The notes: generated from the sequence alone by a model not told the origin. DNA of 64,000 nt from Pseudomonas sp. A-RE-19 (GCF_019956555.1 NZ_JAHBDQ010000033.1:62001-126000), one strand, 5' to 3'. Shown: positions 17,411 to 27,120, numbered from the stretch's first letter. Numbers and translations: made by a program.

Positions 17411-20400
17411 TTCGATGTTCCTGGATGTTTCTCACCGGCAACGAAGCCAGTTCCGTGACCGAGTTGATAACCGTCAGGTTTGACTTTGATAACAGCCTTC
17501 TTTTTATCCGCCTGACTCCAACTTAAATTATTAGGTTTGAGCTCTAAATGATAGTGTTCACCATGATGCCTCGCATTAAATGGCCCAGCATCTCCTGGAT
17601 GACTTTCAAATCTAATAATAGTGTCCGCGTTAGGTCGCCACGTCATTCTTTGACTTCCATGCTGAGTCTGTGAAATTTTGGGCTGGACGCCTAACACCTC
17701 CGTAAGCTCGTTTGGATCTTCTGGAAATTGGGTGTAAGCCTTCGGCTGCGCTGGCTCAACCTCATCAACCTTAACGCCAGTCGTATCATCCGGCGCAGAA
17801 CACCCAGGCTTATTCGGCGGCGGGCAATTCCCGCTCAACCCCAACGGATCAACCCACCCCGTCGGATTCGGCGTGTATTGATACTGGTTCAGCCCACCCG
17901 CCAGCTTGATCGGGTCCGGCGTCAGATACCGACCAACCTCCGGATCATAGTACCGATGCCGGTTGTAGTGCAGACCGCTTTCGGTATCGAAGTACTGCCC
18001 CTGGAAACGCAATGGCTGGTCGAGCTGCTCGCCCCCGCCGAACGCCAGGTGCGTGACTTTGCCGTAGGCGTTGTACTTCGCTGACCACACGATCTCGCCA
18101 CCGTAATCCGTCAGTTCCTGCGGTGTGCCGAGGTGATCGAGTTGGTAATAAAACGGGCAGGCCTTTTTCGGGCCTTTGCCGTCGAGCATGGCCAGCGGGC
18201 GGAAGGTGCCCGGCTCATAGACGTAGCTGCGGTAATGCTCGCGGCTGCTTTCAGCAACGAGGTTGTCGCCCTGCCAGAAAAACTCGGTGGTTTTGCCGTC
18301 GACGGTTTTGGCGATGCGGCGGCCGAAGGCGTCGTAGCGGTAACTGGAGCATCGGCCGTCCGGGGTGGTGATGCCGATCAGCCGGTGCTGGCAGTCGTAG
18401 CGATACTCGGTGACCAGTTTTTGCGCGGTGCCGCGGCGTTCGCGGATGAGGTTGCCGAAGGCGTCGTAGTCGTAATGACGGTCGCCTTGCATCAGCAGGC
18501 GATTACCCAGCACCTTCGCAACGCCGGGCCGGTTCTGCATCAGCAGGTTGCCGGCGGGGTCGTGGGCGAAGGTTTCCGGTGGGTCGTCGCGGGTGTGGCG
18601 CACGCGGGTCAGGCGGTTGAGTGCGTCGTAGTAATAGCTGCGCTGGCCATGACGGCTGTCGGCGATGGTTGCCAGGTTGCCATTGACTGCGTAGCTGTAG
18701 TGACGCATGTAAAACGGACGGGATTGCTGGTTGATGGCGTGGGCTTGCAACCGGCCTTGTTCGTCGTAGTGATATTGGCTGGTGAGCTGACCTTGTTGAC
18801 GCTGCTGTTCGCGACCGAACGCGAACTGGTGGGTGGTGAGCCGCGCGCCGTTGAGGTCAATGGCCGTCAGCGCGCCACCCTTGGCGTGGTGGTAATCGAG
18901 TTTGCTGCCGTCCGGCAGGCGCAGGCGATTGAGCTGGCCGCAGGCGTCGTAGCCATAGCGCAAGGTGCCCCAGCCCTGGTGCTCGGTGATCAGGCGATCC
19001 TGCTGGTCGTATTCGAATTCCAGCGGATGGTCGTGGCCGTCGTCGACACTGGTCAGTCGGCCCAGCGAGTCGTAGCGATAGTCGACCTGGATGCCATCGG
19101 GCAGGGTCTTGACCAATAGGCGTCCGACCGAATCCCGTAGATACCCGGTGATCAGCTGCGAGTCGTCATCACCGAACTCGGTTTTCTCCAGCAGGTGGCC
19201 GTTGAGATCGTAGGCGTACGCGGTGCGGCGGCCGTCGAAGCCGGTTTCCTGTCGGATCAGGCCGTTGGGCGTGTAGTCCAGGCGATATTTTTCGCCGGAT
19301 TCGTTTTCGATTTCCGTCAGCAGCAGCTGCGCGTTGTCGTAGCGATACTGGAGCTGGGTGCCATCGGGGTTGATCCGGCGACTGACCAGATGCAGATCGT
19401 CGACGTATTCGTAGCGGGTGACGCGGCCCAGTTCATCGCGTTCGGCGGTGATCTTGCCGTAGGCGTTGTAGCTGTAGGCGCGGCTGGCGCCGGTAGGCAA
19501 AGTCGTCTGGATCAGTCGGCCAACGGCATCCCACTGGGACTTGGTGACCGCGCCATGTTCGTCCTGACGGGTCGTCTGCCGCCCCAAGACATCGTAGGAA
19601 AACCGCCTAACACCACCGTCCGGCAGCGTTTCCTCAACCAGTTGCCCCAAACCGTTCCAGACGAACACATGCCGGCTGGTGTCCGGGTAACGGATCGACA
19701 GCAAGCGCCCCTGAGGGTCGTAGTGATAATGGGTGGCCTGACCATCGGGATCGGTGGCCTCGGTGACATCCCCCTGCGCATTGCGCTGATATTTCCACAC
19801 CGCTTTACCGCGATAGCGCGCATGCAGGAAACCATTGCGATACTCGTACGCCGTCGGCTCGTCTTCCGGCGGAATCAGCGCCACCAGCCGTCCGACTTCG
19901 TCGTAACGGTATTCGGTGACGGCCCCGAGCGGATCCTGCTCGGCAATCAGCCGACCCTGATCGTCATAGGCCTTGAGGTGTTCGCCGCCATCCAGCTCGA
20001 CCTTGCGCACCAGCCGCGCCCTATCGTCGTGGACGTAAACCTCTTCGCTGCCATCGATGTTCTGGACGGTGACGCTACCCTGGTCATCCCAGACATAACG
20101 CGTGTCCATCTGCGAAAACGACGCCCAGTGGCGAACACATCTGGCCGCCTTGCCGGACCTTTCCCACTCCCAGAAGAAACTCGCCCCACCGGCCAATTGC
20201 CGCTGCAGGATCACGTGCTGATCGTCGTAGTCGTAGCGTTCGCTCTCACCGGCGGCGTTGCTCGCCTCGATCAGTTGAGCGCATTCGTCGTAGCGGTAAC
20301 TGACCAGCGTTTGCTCGGTGTGCCAGGCCTCGTCGAGGGTCTGCGCCGGGACAAACACCTGATAGTCGACGGCGATCAGATGAGCGCGGTCATAACGCAA

Positions 20401-22059
20401 CAGCAAGGCGCGGCCGGCACCGTTGTCGAGGCGCTGGATGCGTTCCTGGCGGTCGCGGGTGATGCGCAAGCGGTTGTCGTACGCGTCGCTGATCGCCGTC
20501 AGCCGACCGTGATGAAAGTGATAAAAACGTGCATCTTCGCCAGCCTGGGCGAGGATCAATTCCTCGGGGGCAGCGCCGAGATAAATCGCCGCGCGCGAGA
20601 GGCTGTTGTGGATCGCCGGGCGTTCAGCGGACGGGATAGGGAAAGTGGTGCGGCGGTTTTCGTGGTCGATCCAGATGACCTGATCACCGTCGATTTCCAG
20701 TCGATGGGCGAGCGAATGGCTCCAGCCAAAACCCAGGCCGCAGTCGATCTCGGCGGCGCTGGTGCGATAGAGCCGGGTGAAGTCGAACGGCAGGATGCCG
20801 TCCAGGGAACCGTCGGTGAGGGTCAGCAGTTCTTCGCCGGTAACCATCGATACCGGGCAGCCATTTTTGCAGGTCGACGGCGCGCAAGTGGCGCTGTCGC
20901 CGTTGGGGTTTTTCGCTTGATCGGGGGAGTCGTCGTGGTGTTCGTCTTTCTTCAGCGCAGCGTTGCGACGTGCGCTCCAGCTCAATTGCATCCGGCCTTT
21001 TTTCATGCCCGCCGCGATGCCACGCGCGGCGACTTTTTTGTAGCGGTCGACGTAGCTGATGAAGTTATTGATGATCGTGAAAATCGCCTTCACGAGACGC
21101 AGAACGGCACTGAGTAACTGCGCGGCTCGATCAGCCAAGCGCATCGTCAAATAGGCGATGCCGGCGCCCGCCCCGGCGAACGTCAGGACGATGCCAATCA
21201 GGATGTCGATCAATAGCTGCACCACCATCATCGACACCGCTTCGGCGGTTTTGCCGGCGATTTCGCTCGGTGGCAGCATGTCCAACCACAGGCTGGCGCA
21301 GCGCACCAGCAGGCACAGCGCTGCTTCGTCACTGGCTAGCAACTGGGCTTTTTCCATGACATCCGGTGCAGTTTTTGCGAGCTTTTCCAGCTGCGCGGCG
21401 CTTTCACCCAACCGCTCTGCGAACCTCGCCGGTTCCTTGAGAATGTCTGACAGCAGGCTGATGCCGTCCCACACACCCTCGACCGCCGCCCAACTTCCCG
21501 CGAGCATTCCATTGCCTACAGCAACCGAAGACGATTGCGACCACTTCGGTTTGAACGTCTGCCATTCATCGCGCAGCCAGCCGTCGAGTTCCTTCGTCAG
21601 GCTATCGTAGGAAGAGAAAAGATCTTCAACTTGCTGCGGTGTGACTTCGTTGTGGACGTGAACGCGGTAGAACTTGCCCTCTTCCCCTCGGAACATTCCC
21701 TTGCCGTTTTTATCGAGTGTGACCGGCGTCGACTTACCGCCATCCATGGCAATCACATCGACCTGAATATCCCCCACGGGAATGTCATAAACCGATTCGA
21801 ACTTGCTCTCGATCTCGAGCTTTCCGCCTTTCGGGCACTGGACGACGGTGGAGAGAAAGTCGTCGTCGCCACTGCTCACCACGGTGCTGGCATCGCCGAA
21901 TCTGATGATCCGTTCCATGCCCATCAGCGACGGCAGATCGGCGGCGCGACTGGCCGTATCTGCCGCCCGGCTGAACCAGTGCTTGAGTTGTTCACGGTAG
22001 AGGGACAGGGTGTTCGGAAAACTGTCGAGCTCCTGCTCGATGCGCACAATCTGATCCAT
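17407..22059 (-). CDS. Rhs repeat T6SS effector with C-terminal polymorphic toxin tip
   Basis: The 1550-residue protein starts with an N-terminal region of about 390 residues without a PAAR motif, including a hydrophobic stretch at about 277-305. A Cys-rich plug (CAPSTCKNGCPV, 392-402) leads into the Rhs/YD shell, with many YDxxGRL-type repeats (about 405-1400). The shell ends at the conserved DPLGL near residue 1408. The remaining 142 residues form the toxin tip, which differs in base composition and carries a His-rich motif (NARHHGEHYHLELKP). The tip family is not certain. The architecture recalls P. aeruginosa Tse5/RhsP. The start overlaps the adaptor stop as TGATG. The cognate immunity gene follows at once. 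Confidence 0.92.
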   Translation of the reverse strand: MDQIVRIEQELDSFPNTLSLYREQLKHWFSRAADTASRAADLPSLMGMERIIRFGDASTVVSSGDDDFLSTVVQCPKGGKLEIESKFESVYDIPVGDIQVDVIAMDGGKSTPVTLDKNGKGMFRGEEGKFYRVHVHNEVTPQQVEDLFSSYDSLTKELDGWLRDEWQTFKPKWSQSSSVAVGNGMLAGSWAAVEGVWDGISLLSDILKEPARFAERLGESAAQLEKLAKTAPDVMEKAQLLASDEAALCLLVRCASLWLDMLPPSEIAGKTAEAVSMMVVQLLIDILIGIVLTFAGAGAGIAYLTMRLADRAAQLLSAVLRLVKAIFTIINNFISYVDRYKKVAARGIAAGMKKGRMQLSWSARRNAALKKDEHHDDSPDQAKNPNGDSATCAPSTCKNGCPVSMVTGEELLTLTDGSLDGILPFDFTRLYRTSAAEIDCGLGFGWSHSLAHRLEIDGDQVIWIDHENRRTTFPIPSAERPAIHNSLSRAAIYLGAAPEELILAQAGEDARFYHFHHGRLTAISDAYDNRLRITRDRQERIQRLDNGAGRALLLRYDRAHLIAVDYQVFVPAQTLDEAWHTEQTLVSYRYDECAQLIEASNAAGESERYDYDDQHVILQRQLAGGASFFWEWERSGKAARCVRHWASFSQMDTRYVWDDQGSVTVQNIDGSEEVYVHDDRARLVRKVELDGGEHLKAYDDQGRLIAEQDPLGAVTEYRYDEVGRLVALIPPEDEPTAYEYRNGFLHARYRGKAVWKYQRNAQGDVTEATDPDGQATHYHYDPQGRLLSIRYPDTSRHVFVWNGLGQLVEETLPDGGVRRFSYDVLGRQTTRQDEHGAVTKSQWDAVGRLIQTTLPTGASRAYSYNAYGKITAERDELGRVTRYEYVDDLHLVSRRINPDGTQLQYRYDNAQLLLTEIENESGEKYRLDYTPNGLIRQETGFDGRRTAYAYDLNGHLLEKTEFGDDDSQLITGYLRDSVGRLLVKTLPDGIQVDYRYDSLGRLTSVDDGHDHPLEFEYDQQDRLITEHQGWGTLRYGYDACGQLNRLRLPDGSKLDYHHAKGGALTAIDLNGARLTTHQFAFGREQQRQQGQLTSQYHYDEQGRLQAHAINQQSRPFYMRHYSYAVNGNLATIADSRHGQRSYYYDALNRLTRVRHTRDDPPETFAHDPAGNLLMQNRPGVAKVLGNRLLMQGDRHYDYDAFGNLIRERRGTAQKLVTEYRYDCQHRLIGITTPDGRCSSYRYDAFGRRIAKTVDGKTTEFFWQGDNLVAESSREHYRSYVYEPGTFRPLAMLDGKGPKKACPFYYQLDHLGTPQELTDYGGEIVWSAKYNAYGKVTHLAFGGGEQLDQPLRFQGQYFDTESGLHYNRHRYYDPEVGRYLTPDPIKLAGGLNQYQYTPNPTGWVDPLGLSGNCPPPNKPGCSAPDDTTGVKVDEVEPAQPKAYTQFPEDPNELTEVLGVQPKISQTQHGSQRMTWRPNADTIIRFESHPGDAGPFNARHHGEHYHLELKPNNLSWSQADKKKAVIKVKPDGYQLGHGTGFVAGEKHPGTSK

Positions 22060-22796
22060 CAGCTCAGCTCCGCCATCAGGTAATCCACCAACGCTTGTTT
22101 CGGTGCTTGGGGCAGGTCCGGCGCGTCAAGAAAACTCGCGGCCTTGCGCCGCAAAACGCTTTCGGAAAACGCTTCAAACAGGTCCGGGCGGTCTTCGCTC
22201 AGCCACTTCAGCAGGTTGTTGATTCGGGTGATTTCAGACTGTGCGGCGAGCTGTTCCAACAACGTCGCCGGGACTTTCCACCATGGAAAAACGAGGGAGG
22301 TTTTCAGCGCGCGACCACCGATCTCGAGCGCCTGGCCATTGATCAGGCAACGCCCGATCAGCGGCAGCAGCTGCACGGAATCGACCTCGGCGGATTGCAG
22401 AATTGGCAGCAGATAGCGCCCATCCCAGAACCGAAAAAACACCTTGTCGCCATTGGGCAGCAGCGCTTGTGTGAGAGAGCGAAGGTGCTCGACCAGCGCT
22501 TGATGACTGGCCGCAGAGACCGCCAACCAACCCCAGTCACGAGACTCAGTAGTGGCGACCCACTCCAGAAACTCACTATCCGCAGCGACGATTCCGACAT
22601 AGGGCATCACCGCTTCCCACTCGGCGTACGCGGTATCGGCCCAGATCGGGCTCGGCACTTGAGCTGAGATCGAGCGTTGCCAGGCTTTGAACGGTTCAGC
22701 AGCACTGGCACTGCTGAAAATCGCGAACAGTTGCTCCGACGGTTGCAGCGGCTGGCGCTCCAGCCAGGCGTGAGGTGACAAGGCATCAGGCGGCAC
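22059..22796 (-). CDS. DUF4123 protein, T6SS effector chaperone/adaptor (Tap/TEC)
   Basis: DUF4123 proteins load an effector onto its VgrG spike before secretion. The 245-residue reading starts at a GTG (22796) with AAGGA eight bases upstream and overlaps the end of vgrG by 11 bases; a longer in-frame reading to 22871 lacks this signal. The sequence LFAIFSSASAAEPFKAWQRS and GWLAVSAASHQALVEHLRSL is typical of the family. It lies between vgrG and rhs, coupled to both, so it most likely delivers this Rhs protein. Confidence 0.88.
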   Translation of the reverse strand: MPPDALSPHAWLERQPLQPSEQLFAIFSSASAAEPFKAWQRSISAQVPSPIWADTAYAEWEAVMPYVGIVAADSEFLEWVATTESRDWGWLAVSAASHQALVEHLRSLTQALLPNGDKVFFRFWDGRYLLPILQSAEVDSVQLLPLIGRCLINGQALEIGGRALKTSLVFPWWKVPATLLEQLAAQSEITRINNLLKWLSEDRPDLFEAFSESVLRRKAASFLDAPDLPQAPKQALVDYLMAELS

Positions 22797-24804
22797 AGAT
22801 ACCGTCCTTGCAGCGCTCACATTCTTCGCAGAACGGCGCATCGCTTTGCAGGCTGAGTATTTGTGCGGCACTGAGGAGCGCCGCCGGGGCGGCGGCGAGT
22901 TTCAACGGAACATCCGGCAGGCTCGGTGCCGAAGCCATGGCCGCCATCGGTGCACCACCGACCTGGATCGGCACGCTGCTGAAAATCCCGCCGGGGCCGA
23001 TGTTGATCCACTGCCCACCCGCCTGAATGGTCGCGCTGGCGCCGCCGTCGATGACCACTTGCTGGCCGGCGCTGACGTGAAACTGCTGACTGGCGTTGAG
23101 GGCCTGACTGGTCACGCGAATGTGCCGGTCACCGGCCACCACCAAGTGATCGTCCAGCCGCACTTCGGTCTGGCGCTGACCGTGGGTGATGCGCTTTTCG
23201 TCAGCCTTCAGTTCATGGCGGGCGGTGCCGGTGACGACGATGCTGCGGGCGTTATCGACCTGCACCTGTTGATCATTCAGTACGTGCTGGGTCCAGTTTC
23301 GCTGGGCTCGCAGGTAGATTTCCTCGGCGCCCTTGCGATCTTCGATGCGTACTTCGTTGTAACCGCCGCCACCGGGACTGCTTTGGCTGCGGAAAATGCT
23401 GCGGGTCTTGTCCGCCGGCAGATCGAGCGGCACCGGGGTCGCCGCGTTGGGCAGGCAACCCATCACCAGCGGTTTGTCCGCATCGGCATCGACGAACCCC
23501 ACCAGCACTTCCATGCCGACGCGTGGAATCATCACACTGCCGTAGCGGTCATGCGCCCAGCCAGTGGCGACACGCAACCAGCAACTGGAATGCTCGTTGA
23601 GCTGACCATCACGGTCCCAGGCGAGCTGAACCTTGACCCGACCGTACTCGTCGCAATGGATTTCGCTGTCAGTCGGGCCGGTGACCACCGCAGGTTGATA
23701 GCCGAGCATGCGCGGCTTTTCTGGCCCCAGTGGCGGGCGAAAGGAAACGTCCCACGGCGTCGCCAGAAAGGTATTGCGATAACCCTGGAAATCATCCGGG
23801 CTGTCGCTGGTGGCCGACTCTTCCAGCACCTGCGGTTGCCGGCCCCGGTGCTCGATTTCGGTGATCAACCACAGGTCATTCCACGCCTGGCGCGGGTGTT
23901 CGGCGAGGTGTAGGAAATGCCCACTGACCAACGCAGATTCGTCGCCACGACCTTCGGCCTGGCGGTAATCTGCTCCGTGGCGCTCCAAGGCCCGTTGCGC
24001 CAGATGCTTGCCATGTTCGCGATCAGTGAATTGGCCGGGGAAGTGGTAGTCCTCAAGCACCGGGCGCTGCTCGCTGTCGAGGCGGCTTTCGAGTTGCAAA
24101 CGCGGTTTACGGAAGTCGTAGTCCCGGCGAGTGACCGCTGTGGTCCGGGTTTCCAGCCGCACGTTGAAACGCTTGATCGCCGGCGCATCTGCCGCCATCC
24201 CACTGCCTGGCAGGTACAGCGTCGGCTCGGGCAGCCGGGGGAAAACCGTCTGGTCATCGCCGAACACCAACAGATGCCCATCGAGGCTGTGCTGGAAGTG
24301 GTAGTGAATACCCACCTCGGCACACAGCCGCTGAATGAACGCCAGATCGCTTTCGGCGTACTGCACGCAATACTCGCGCTCGGGGTAGTCGCTGCCGAGC
24401 CGGAACTCGAAGGCATCGCGCTGGATGCCGTGGTCTTTGAGGATTTGCGCGACGATCGTCGGCACGCTTTTGTGCTGGAAAATCCGCTGATTGATACGCC
24501 GGCCGAGGTACGCCAGACGCGGCACGAGACTGATTTGGTAGCCCGTCAGACGTTGGCCGGAATCGCTTTGGCCAACGCGAAAAATCTGACCATGAATACC
24601 GGAGCCTTGCCCATCGATACTCAGAAAGGCCTGACGGTGCAGCAGGCTTTCGAGGTCAATGTCGGGCCGTTCGCTGACCAGTTCCAGGTCAAAGCGGTAG
24701 GGTTGACTGATGGATTCCTTGCCCGTGAACTCAAGCACCTTGAGCTCATTCTGGACGCCGTCGAGGGTCAACGTGAAACGCGGTTGATTGGCAGGCGCGA
24801 ACAT
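22786..24804 (-). CDS. vgrG: T6SS spike protein VgrG (TssI)
   Basis: VgrG trimers form the tip of the type VI secretion tube. The 672 residues have the gp27-like N-terminal half (RFTLTLDGVQNELKVLEFTG; PYRFDLELVS), the gp5-like OB domain around GYQPAVVTGPTDSEIHCDEY and VGMEVLVGFVDADADKP, and a C-terminal beta-helix. The last 30 residues end in a cluster of four cysteines (CEECERCKDGIC) instead of an effector domain. No structural T6SS genes are nearby, so this is an auxiliary vgrG island relying on a secretion system elsewhere. It leads a vgrG-DUF4123-rhs-immunity operon. Confidence 0.95.
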   Translation of the reverse strand: MFAPANQPRFTLTLDGVQNELKVLEFTGKESISQPYRFDLELVSERPDIDLESLLHRQAFLSIDGQGSGIHGQIFRVGQSDSGQRLTGYQISLVPRLAYLGRRINQRIFQHKSVPTIVAQILKDHGIQRDAFEFRLGSDYPEREYCVQYAESDLAFIQRLCAEVGIHYHFQHSLDGHLLVFGDDQTVFPRLPEPTLYLPGSGMAADAPAIKRFNVRLETRTTAVTRRDYDFRKPRLQLESRLDSEQRPVLEDYHFPGQFTDREHGKHLAQRALERHGADYRQAEGRGDESALVSGHFLHLAEHPRQAWNDLWLITEIEHRGRQPQVLEESATSDSPDDFQGYRNTFLATPWDVSFRPPLGPEKPRMLGYQPAVVTGPTDSEIHCDEYGRVKVQLAWDRDGQLNEHSSCWLRVATGWAHDRYGSVMIPRVGMEVLVGFVDADADKPLVMGCLPNAATPVPLDLPADKTRSIFRSQSSPGGGGYNEVRIEDRKGAEEIYLRAQRNWTQHVLNDQQVQVDNARSIVVTGTARHELKADEKRITHGQRQTEVRLDDHLVVAGDRHIRVTSQALNASQQFHVSAGQQVVIDGGASATIQAGGQWINIGPGGIFSSVPIQVGGAPMAAMASAPSLPDVPLKLAAAPAALLSAAQILSLQSDAPFCEECERCKDGICAA

Positions 24805-24965
24805 CCGATGTGTCTCTGCAGAATGAAGGCGGGCGATTCTGCATGAGCGACAAGGGGTGTTGATGGAGTGACAATAAAATCAGATTTTCCCTACTTTTTT
24901 AGGGATTTTTCCTTCAGGAATAAGTGTGTTTGGCTACAGACATCTCCTTCAAAACCAACACTAAC

Positions 24966-25058
24966 CCCTGTGGGAGCGAGCCTGCTCGCGATGGCGTCGG
25001 TAGATTCAACAAGGATGTTGACTGTCAAATAGCTATCGCGAGCAGGCTCGCTCCCACA
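24966..25058. repeat. REP inverted pair (family A)
   Basis: Two head-to-head family A copies with a spacer of about 45 bases lie upstream of vgrG and downstream of putP. Confidence 0.92.
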
Positions 25059-25096
25059 AAGGATCTGCGACACAACATACCCAACCGGGAACCCCC

Positions 25097-25136
25097 AAAA
25101 AAAACGGCCCGCCTCCAAAAGGAAGCGGACCGTTTT
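25097..25136 (-). terminator. Rho-independent terminator of putP
   Basis: On the minus strand AAAACGGTCCGCTTCC pairs with GGAGGCGGGCCGTTTT around a TTTT loop and runs into a tract of T. It ends the putP transcript. Confidence 0.88.
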
Positions 25137-25174
25137 CATGTTCAGCGAAAGATCAGAGCATCAGCTCATCCCCA

Positions 25175-26659
25175 TCACTGGTTCAGGCGGAAATCCTTCT
25201 CGGCCGCGGCGAAGCGCTGAAGCATGCCGCTGGTTGGCGCGCTCATTTTGCTGACGATGTAGATCGCCAGGCTGGCGAAGATGAAACCAGGGATGATTTC
25301 GTACAGGCCCAGCAGTTCGAAGTGTTTCCAGACGATCACGGTGATCGCGCCGACCAGGATGCCGGCCAGTGCGCCGTTGCGGGTCATGTTTTTCCAGATC
25401 ACGGAGATCAGGACAACCGGACCGAACGCAGCACCGAAACCCGCCCAGGCGTAGCTGACCAGACCCAGTACACGATTGTTCGGGTTAGCTGCCAAAGCGA
25501 TAGCGATCAGGGCAACCAACAACACCATGGCACGGCCGACCCAGACCAATTCAGCCTGGGAAGCGGTTTTACGCAGGAAGGTTTTGTAGAAGTCTTCGGT
25601 CAGGGCACTCGAGCACACCAGCAGTTGGCAGCTCAGAGTACTCATTACCGCCGCCAGGATAGCCGACAGCAGGACGCCAGCAACCCATGGGTTGAACAGG
25701 ATTTTCGCCAGTTCGATGAACACACGTTCGTGGTTTTCGGTCACGGGCAACGCCAGGGCAGGGTTTGCCGAGAAGTAAGCGATACCGAAGAAACCTACAG
25801 CGACGGTGCCGCCCAGGCACAGGATCATCCAGGTCATGGAGATGCGACGTGCCTTGGCAATCGACTTGACCGAATCCGCCGCCATGAAACGCGCCAGGAT
25901 GTGCGGCTGACCGAAGTAGCCCAGGCCCCAGCCCATCAGCGAAATCACGCCGATGAAGGTGGTGTTTTTCAGCATGTCGAAGTTGCTTGGATCTTGTGCT
26001 TCGATGGCCAGGAACGTGGTGTCGATGCCGCCAGTGGCCAGCAGCACGATGATCGGCGTGAGGATCAGGGCGAAGATCATCAGCGTGGCTTGTACGGTGT
26101 CAGTCCAGCTCACTGCCAGGAAACCACCGACGAAGGTGTAGGCAATCGTCGCCGCAGCGCCGGCCCACAGCGCTGTCTCGTAGGACATGCCGAAGGTGCT
26201 TTCGAACAGACGGGCGCCAGCCACGATGCCGGAAGCGCAGTAGATGGTGAAGAACACCAGGATCACGACCGCGGAGATGATCCGCAGCAGGCCGCTTTTA
26301 TCTTCAAAACGGCTGGAGAAGTAATCCGGCAGGGTCAGTGCATCGCCGTTGTGCTCGGTCTGCACGCGCAGACGGCCGGCGACGAACAGCCAGTTCAGGT
26401 AAGCACCGACGATCAGGCCGATGGCGATCCAGCTTTCGGAAAGACCGGACATGTAGATAGCGCCCGGCAGGCCCATCAACAACCAGCCGCTCATGTCGGA
26501 AGCACCCGCGGAGAGTGCGGTCACGACGCTGCCCAGGCTACGACCGCCCAGAATGTAGTCAGAAAGGTTGTTGGTGGAGCGATAGGCCATGAAGCCGATC
26601 AGCACCATTGCTGCGATGTAGATCACGAACGTGATCAGGGTTGGATTGCTTACGCTCAT
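25175..26659 (-). CDS. putP: Sodium/proline symporter PutP
   Basis: PutP is the inner-membrane Na+-coupled proline importer of the solute:sodium symporter family. The 494 residues form many hydrophobic helices and include the family segments ILGGRSLGSVVTALSAGASD and GWGLGYFGQPHILARFMAA. The ATG at 26659 (MSVSNPTLITFV) was chosen over an ATG at 26677 because AGGG precedes it, no site precedes the other, and homologues start near here. It diverges from putA across a region with PutA operators, so both are expected to be repressed by PutA without proline. Confidence 0.96.
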   Translation of the reverse strand: MSVSNPTLITFVIYIAAMVLIGFMAYRSTNNLSDYILGGRSLGSVVTALSAGASDMSGWLLMGLPGAIYMSGLSESWIAIGLIVGAYLNWLFVAGRLRVQTEHNGDALTLPDYFSSRFEDKSGLLRIISAVVILVFFTIYCASGIVAGARLFESTFGMSYETALWAGAAATIAYTFVGGFLAVSWTDTVQATLMIFALILTPIIVLLATGGIDTTFLAIEAQDPSNFDMLKNTTFIGVISLMGWGLGYFGQPHILARFMAADSVKSIAKARRISMTWMILCLGGTVAVGFFGIAYFSANPALALPVTENHERVFIELAKILFNPWVAGVLLSAILAAVMSTLSCQLLVCSSALTEDFYKTFLRKTASQAELVWVGRAMVLLVALIAIALAANPNNRVLGLVSYAWAGFGAAFGPVVLISVIWKNMTRNGALAGILVGAITVIVWKHFELLGLYEIIPGFIFASLAIYIVSKMSAPTSGMLQRFAAAEKDFRLNQ

Positions 26660-26810
26660 TGAGTTACGCCCTGGCATTGTTTTTATGTAACGGCGGGCTG
26701 GTGAACCGCTCGCAAACGACGACGTTTGACAGACGATTCCGGATCCCGCGCATTTATGACTGATGTTTCCCCAGGAAAGCCATCAGCCGGTGCACCGATC
26801 TTTTTGACCG

Positions 26811-26882
26811 GTTGCACCTTGGCCGCGAATGCTATTCAACAAAGCAAATAAGGTGCAACCAGTTTCGTGTGAATAAGTTGCA
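26811..26882. promoter_or_regulatory. PutA operator group 1 (three GTTGCA sites)
   Basis: GTTGCA occurs at 26811-26816 (+), 26854-26859 (as TGCAAC, minus) and 26877-26882 (+). All share the extension to GTTGCACC. The group lies nearer to putP. A related GGTGCACC at 26789-26796 is a poorer match. Confidence 0.75.
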
Positions 26883-27032
26883 CCTAGTCGGATTTTCTTG
26901 AAAAGGGTCGGTTTTTGCTCCTTTTTAGGGCGTTTTTCGGGTTGAACTAGAAGCAAAAGCACCAAGCAGGCGCGGGAGGGATGTACCAGAATTAATTTCC
27001 TGACGAGCTGCTTATTATTCCGACAAAAAAGG

Positions 27033-27048
27033 GTTGCACCCGGTTGCA
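27033..27048 (+). promoter_or_regulatory. PutA operator group 2 (tandem GTTGCA sites)
   Basis: GGTTGCACCCGGTTGCACC contains two direct copies of GTTGCA ten bases apart (27033-27038 and 27043-27048), one helical turn, 73 bases before the putA ATG. The arrangement suits cooperative binding of two PutA dimers on one DNA face. Confidence 0.78.
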
Positions 27049-27120
27049 CCTCGACCGACGCACAGCTAATCTTGCCGCCAGCTGATGCCACGCGGTCGTG
27101 GCAAACATGAGGATAAAAAT

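Larger units (their letters stand above)
24805..25174. other. vgrG-putP intergenic region
   Basis: These 370 bases hold no gene. They include an AT-rich stretch next to vgrG (24870-24910) likely to contain its promoter, a family A REP pair (24966-25058) and the putP terminator (25097-25136). Confidence 0.6.
26660..27120. promoter_or_regulatory. Divergent putP/putA control region
   Basis: The 461 bases between the start codons hold no gene. They contain five exact copies of GTTGCA, each within a longer GTTGCACC context, in two groups (26811-26882 and 27033-27048). GTTGCA is the hexamer bound by the ribbon-helix-helix domain of E. coli PutA. An AT-rich stretch at 26886-27030 between the groups likely holds promoters. 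Confidence 0.8.

Noticed and set aside
18133..21117. Long plus-strand frames opposite rhs
   Set aside because: They are antisense of the YD repeats (Val/Ala-rich), with no family resemblance.
22797..22871. A longer N-terminus of the DUF4123 protein from an ATG at 22871
   Set aside because: The extension lies inside the Cys-rich end of vgrG in another frame, and a GTG with a good AAGGA lies at 22796.
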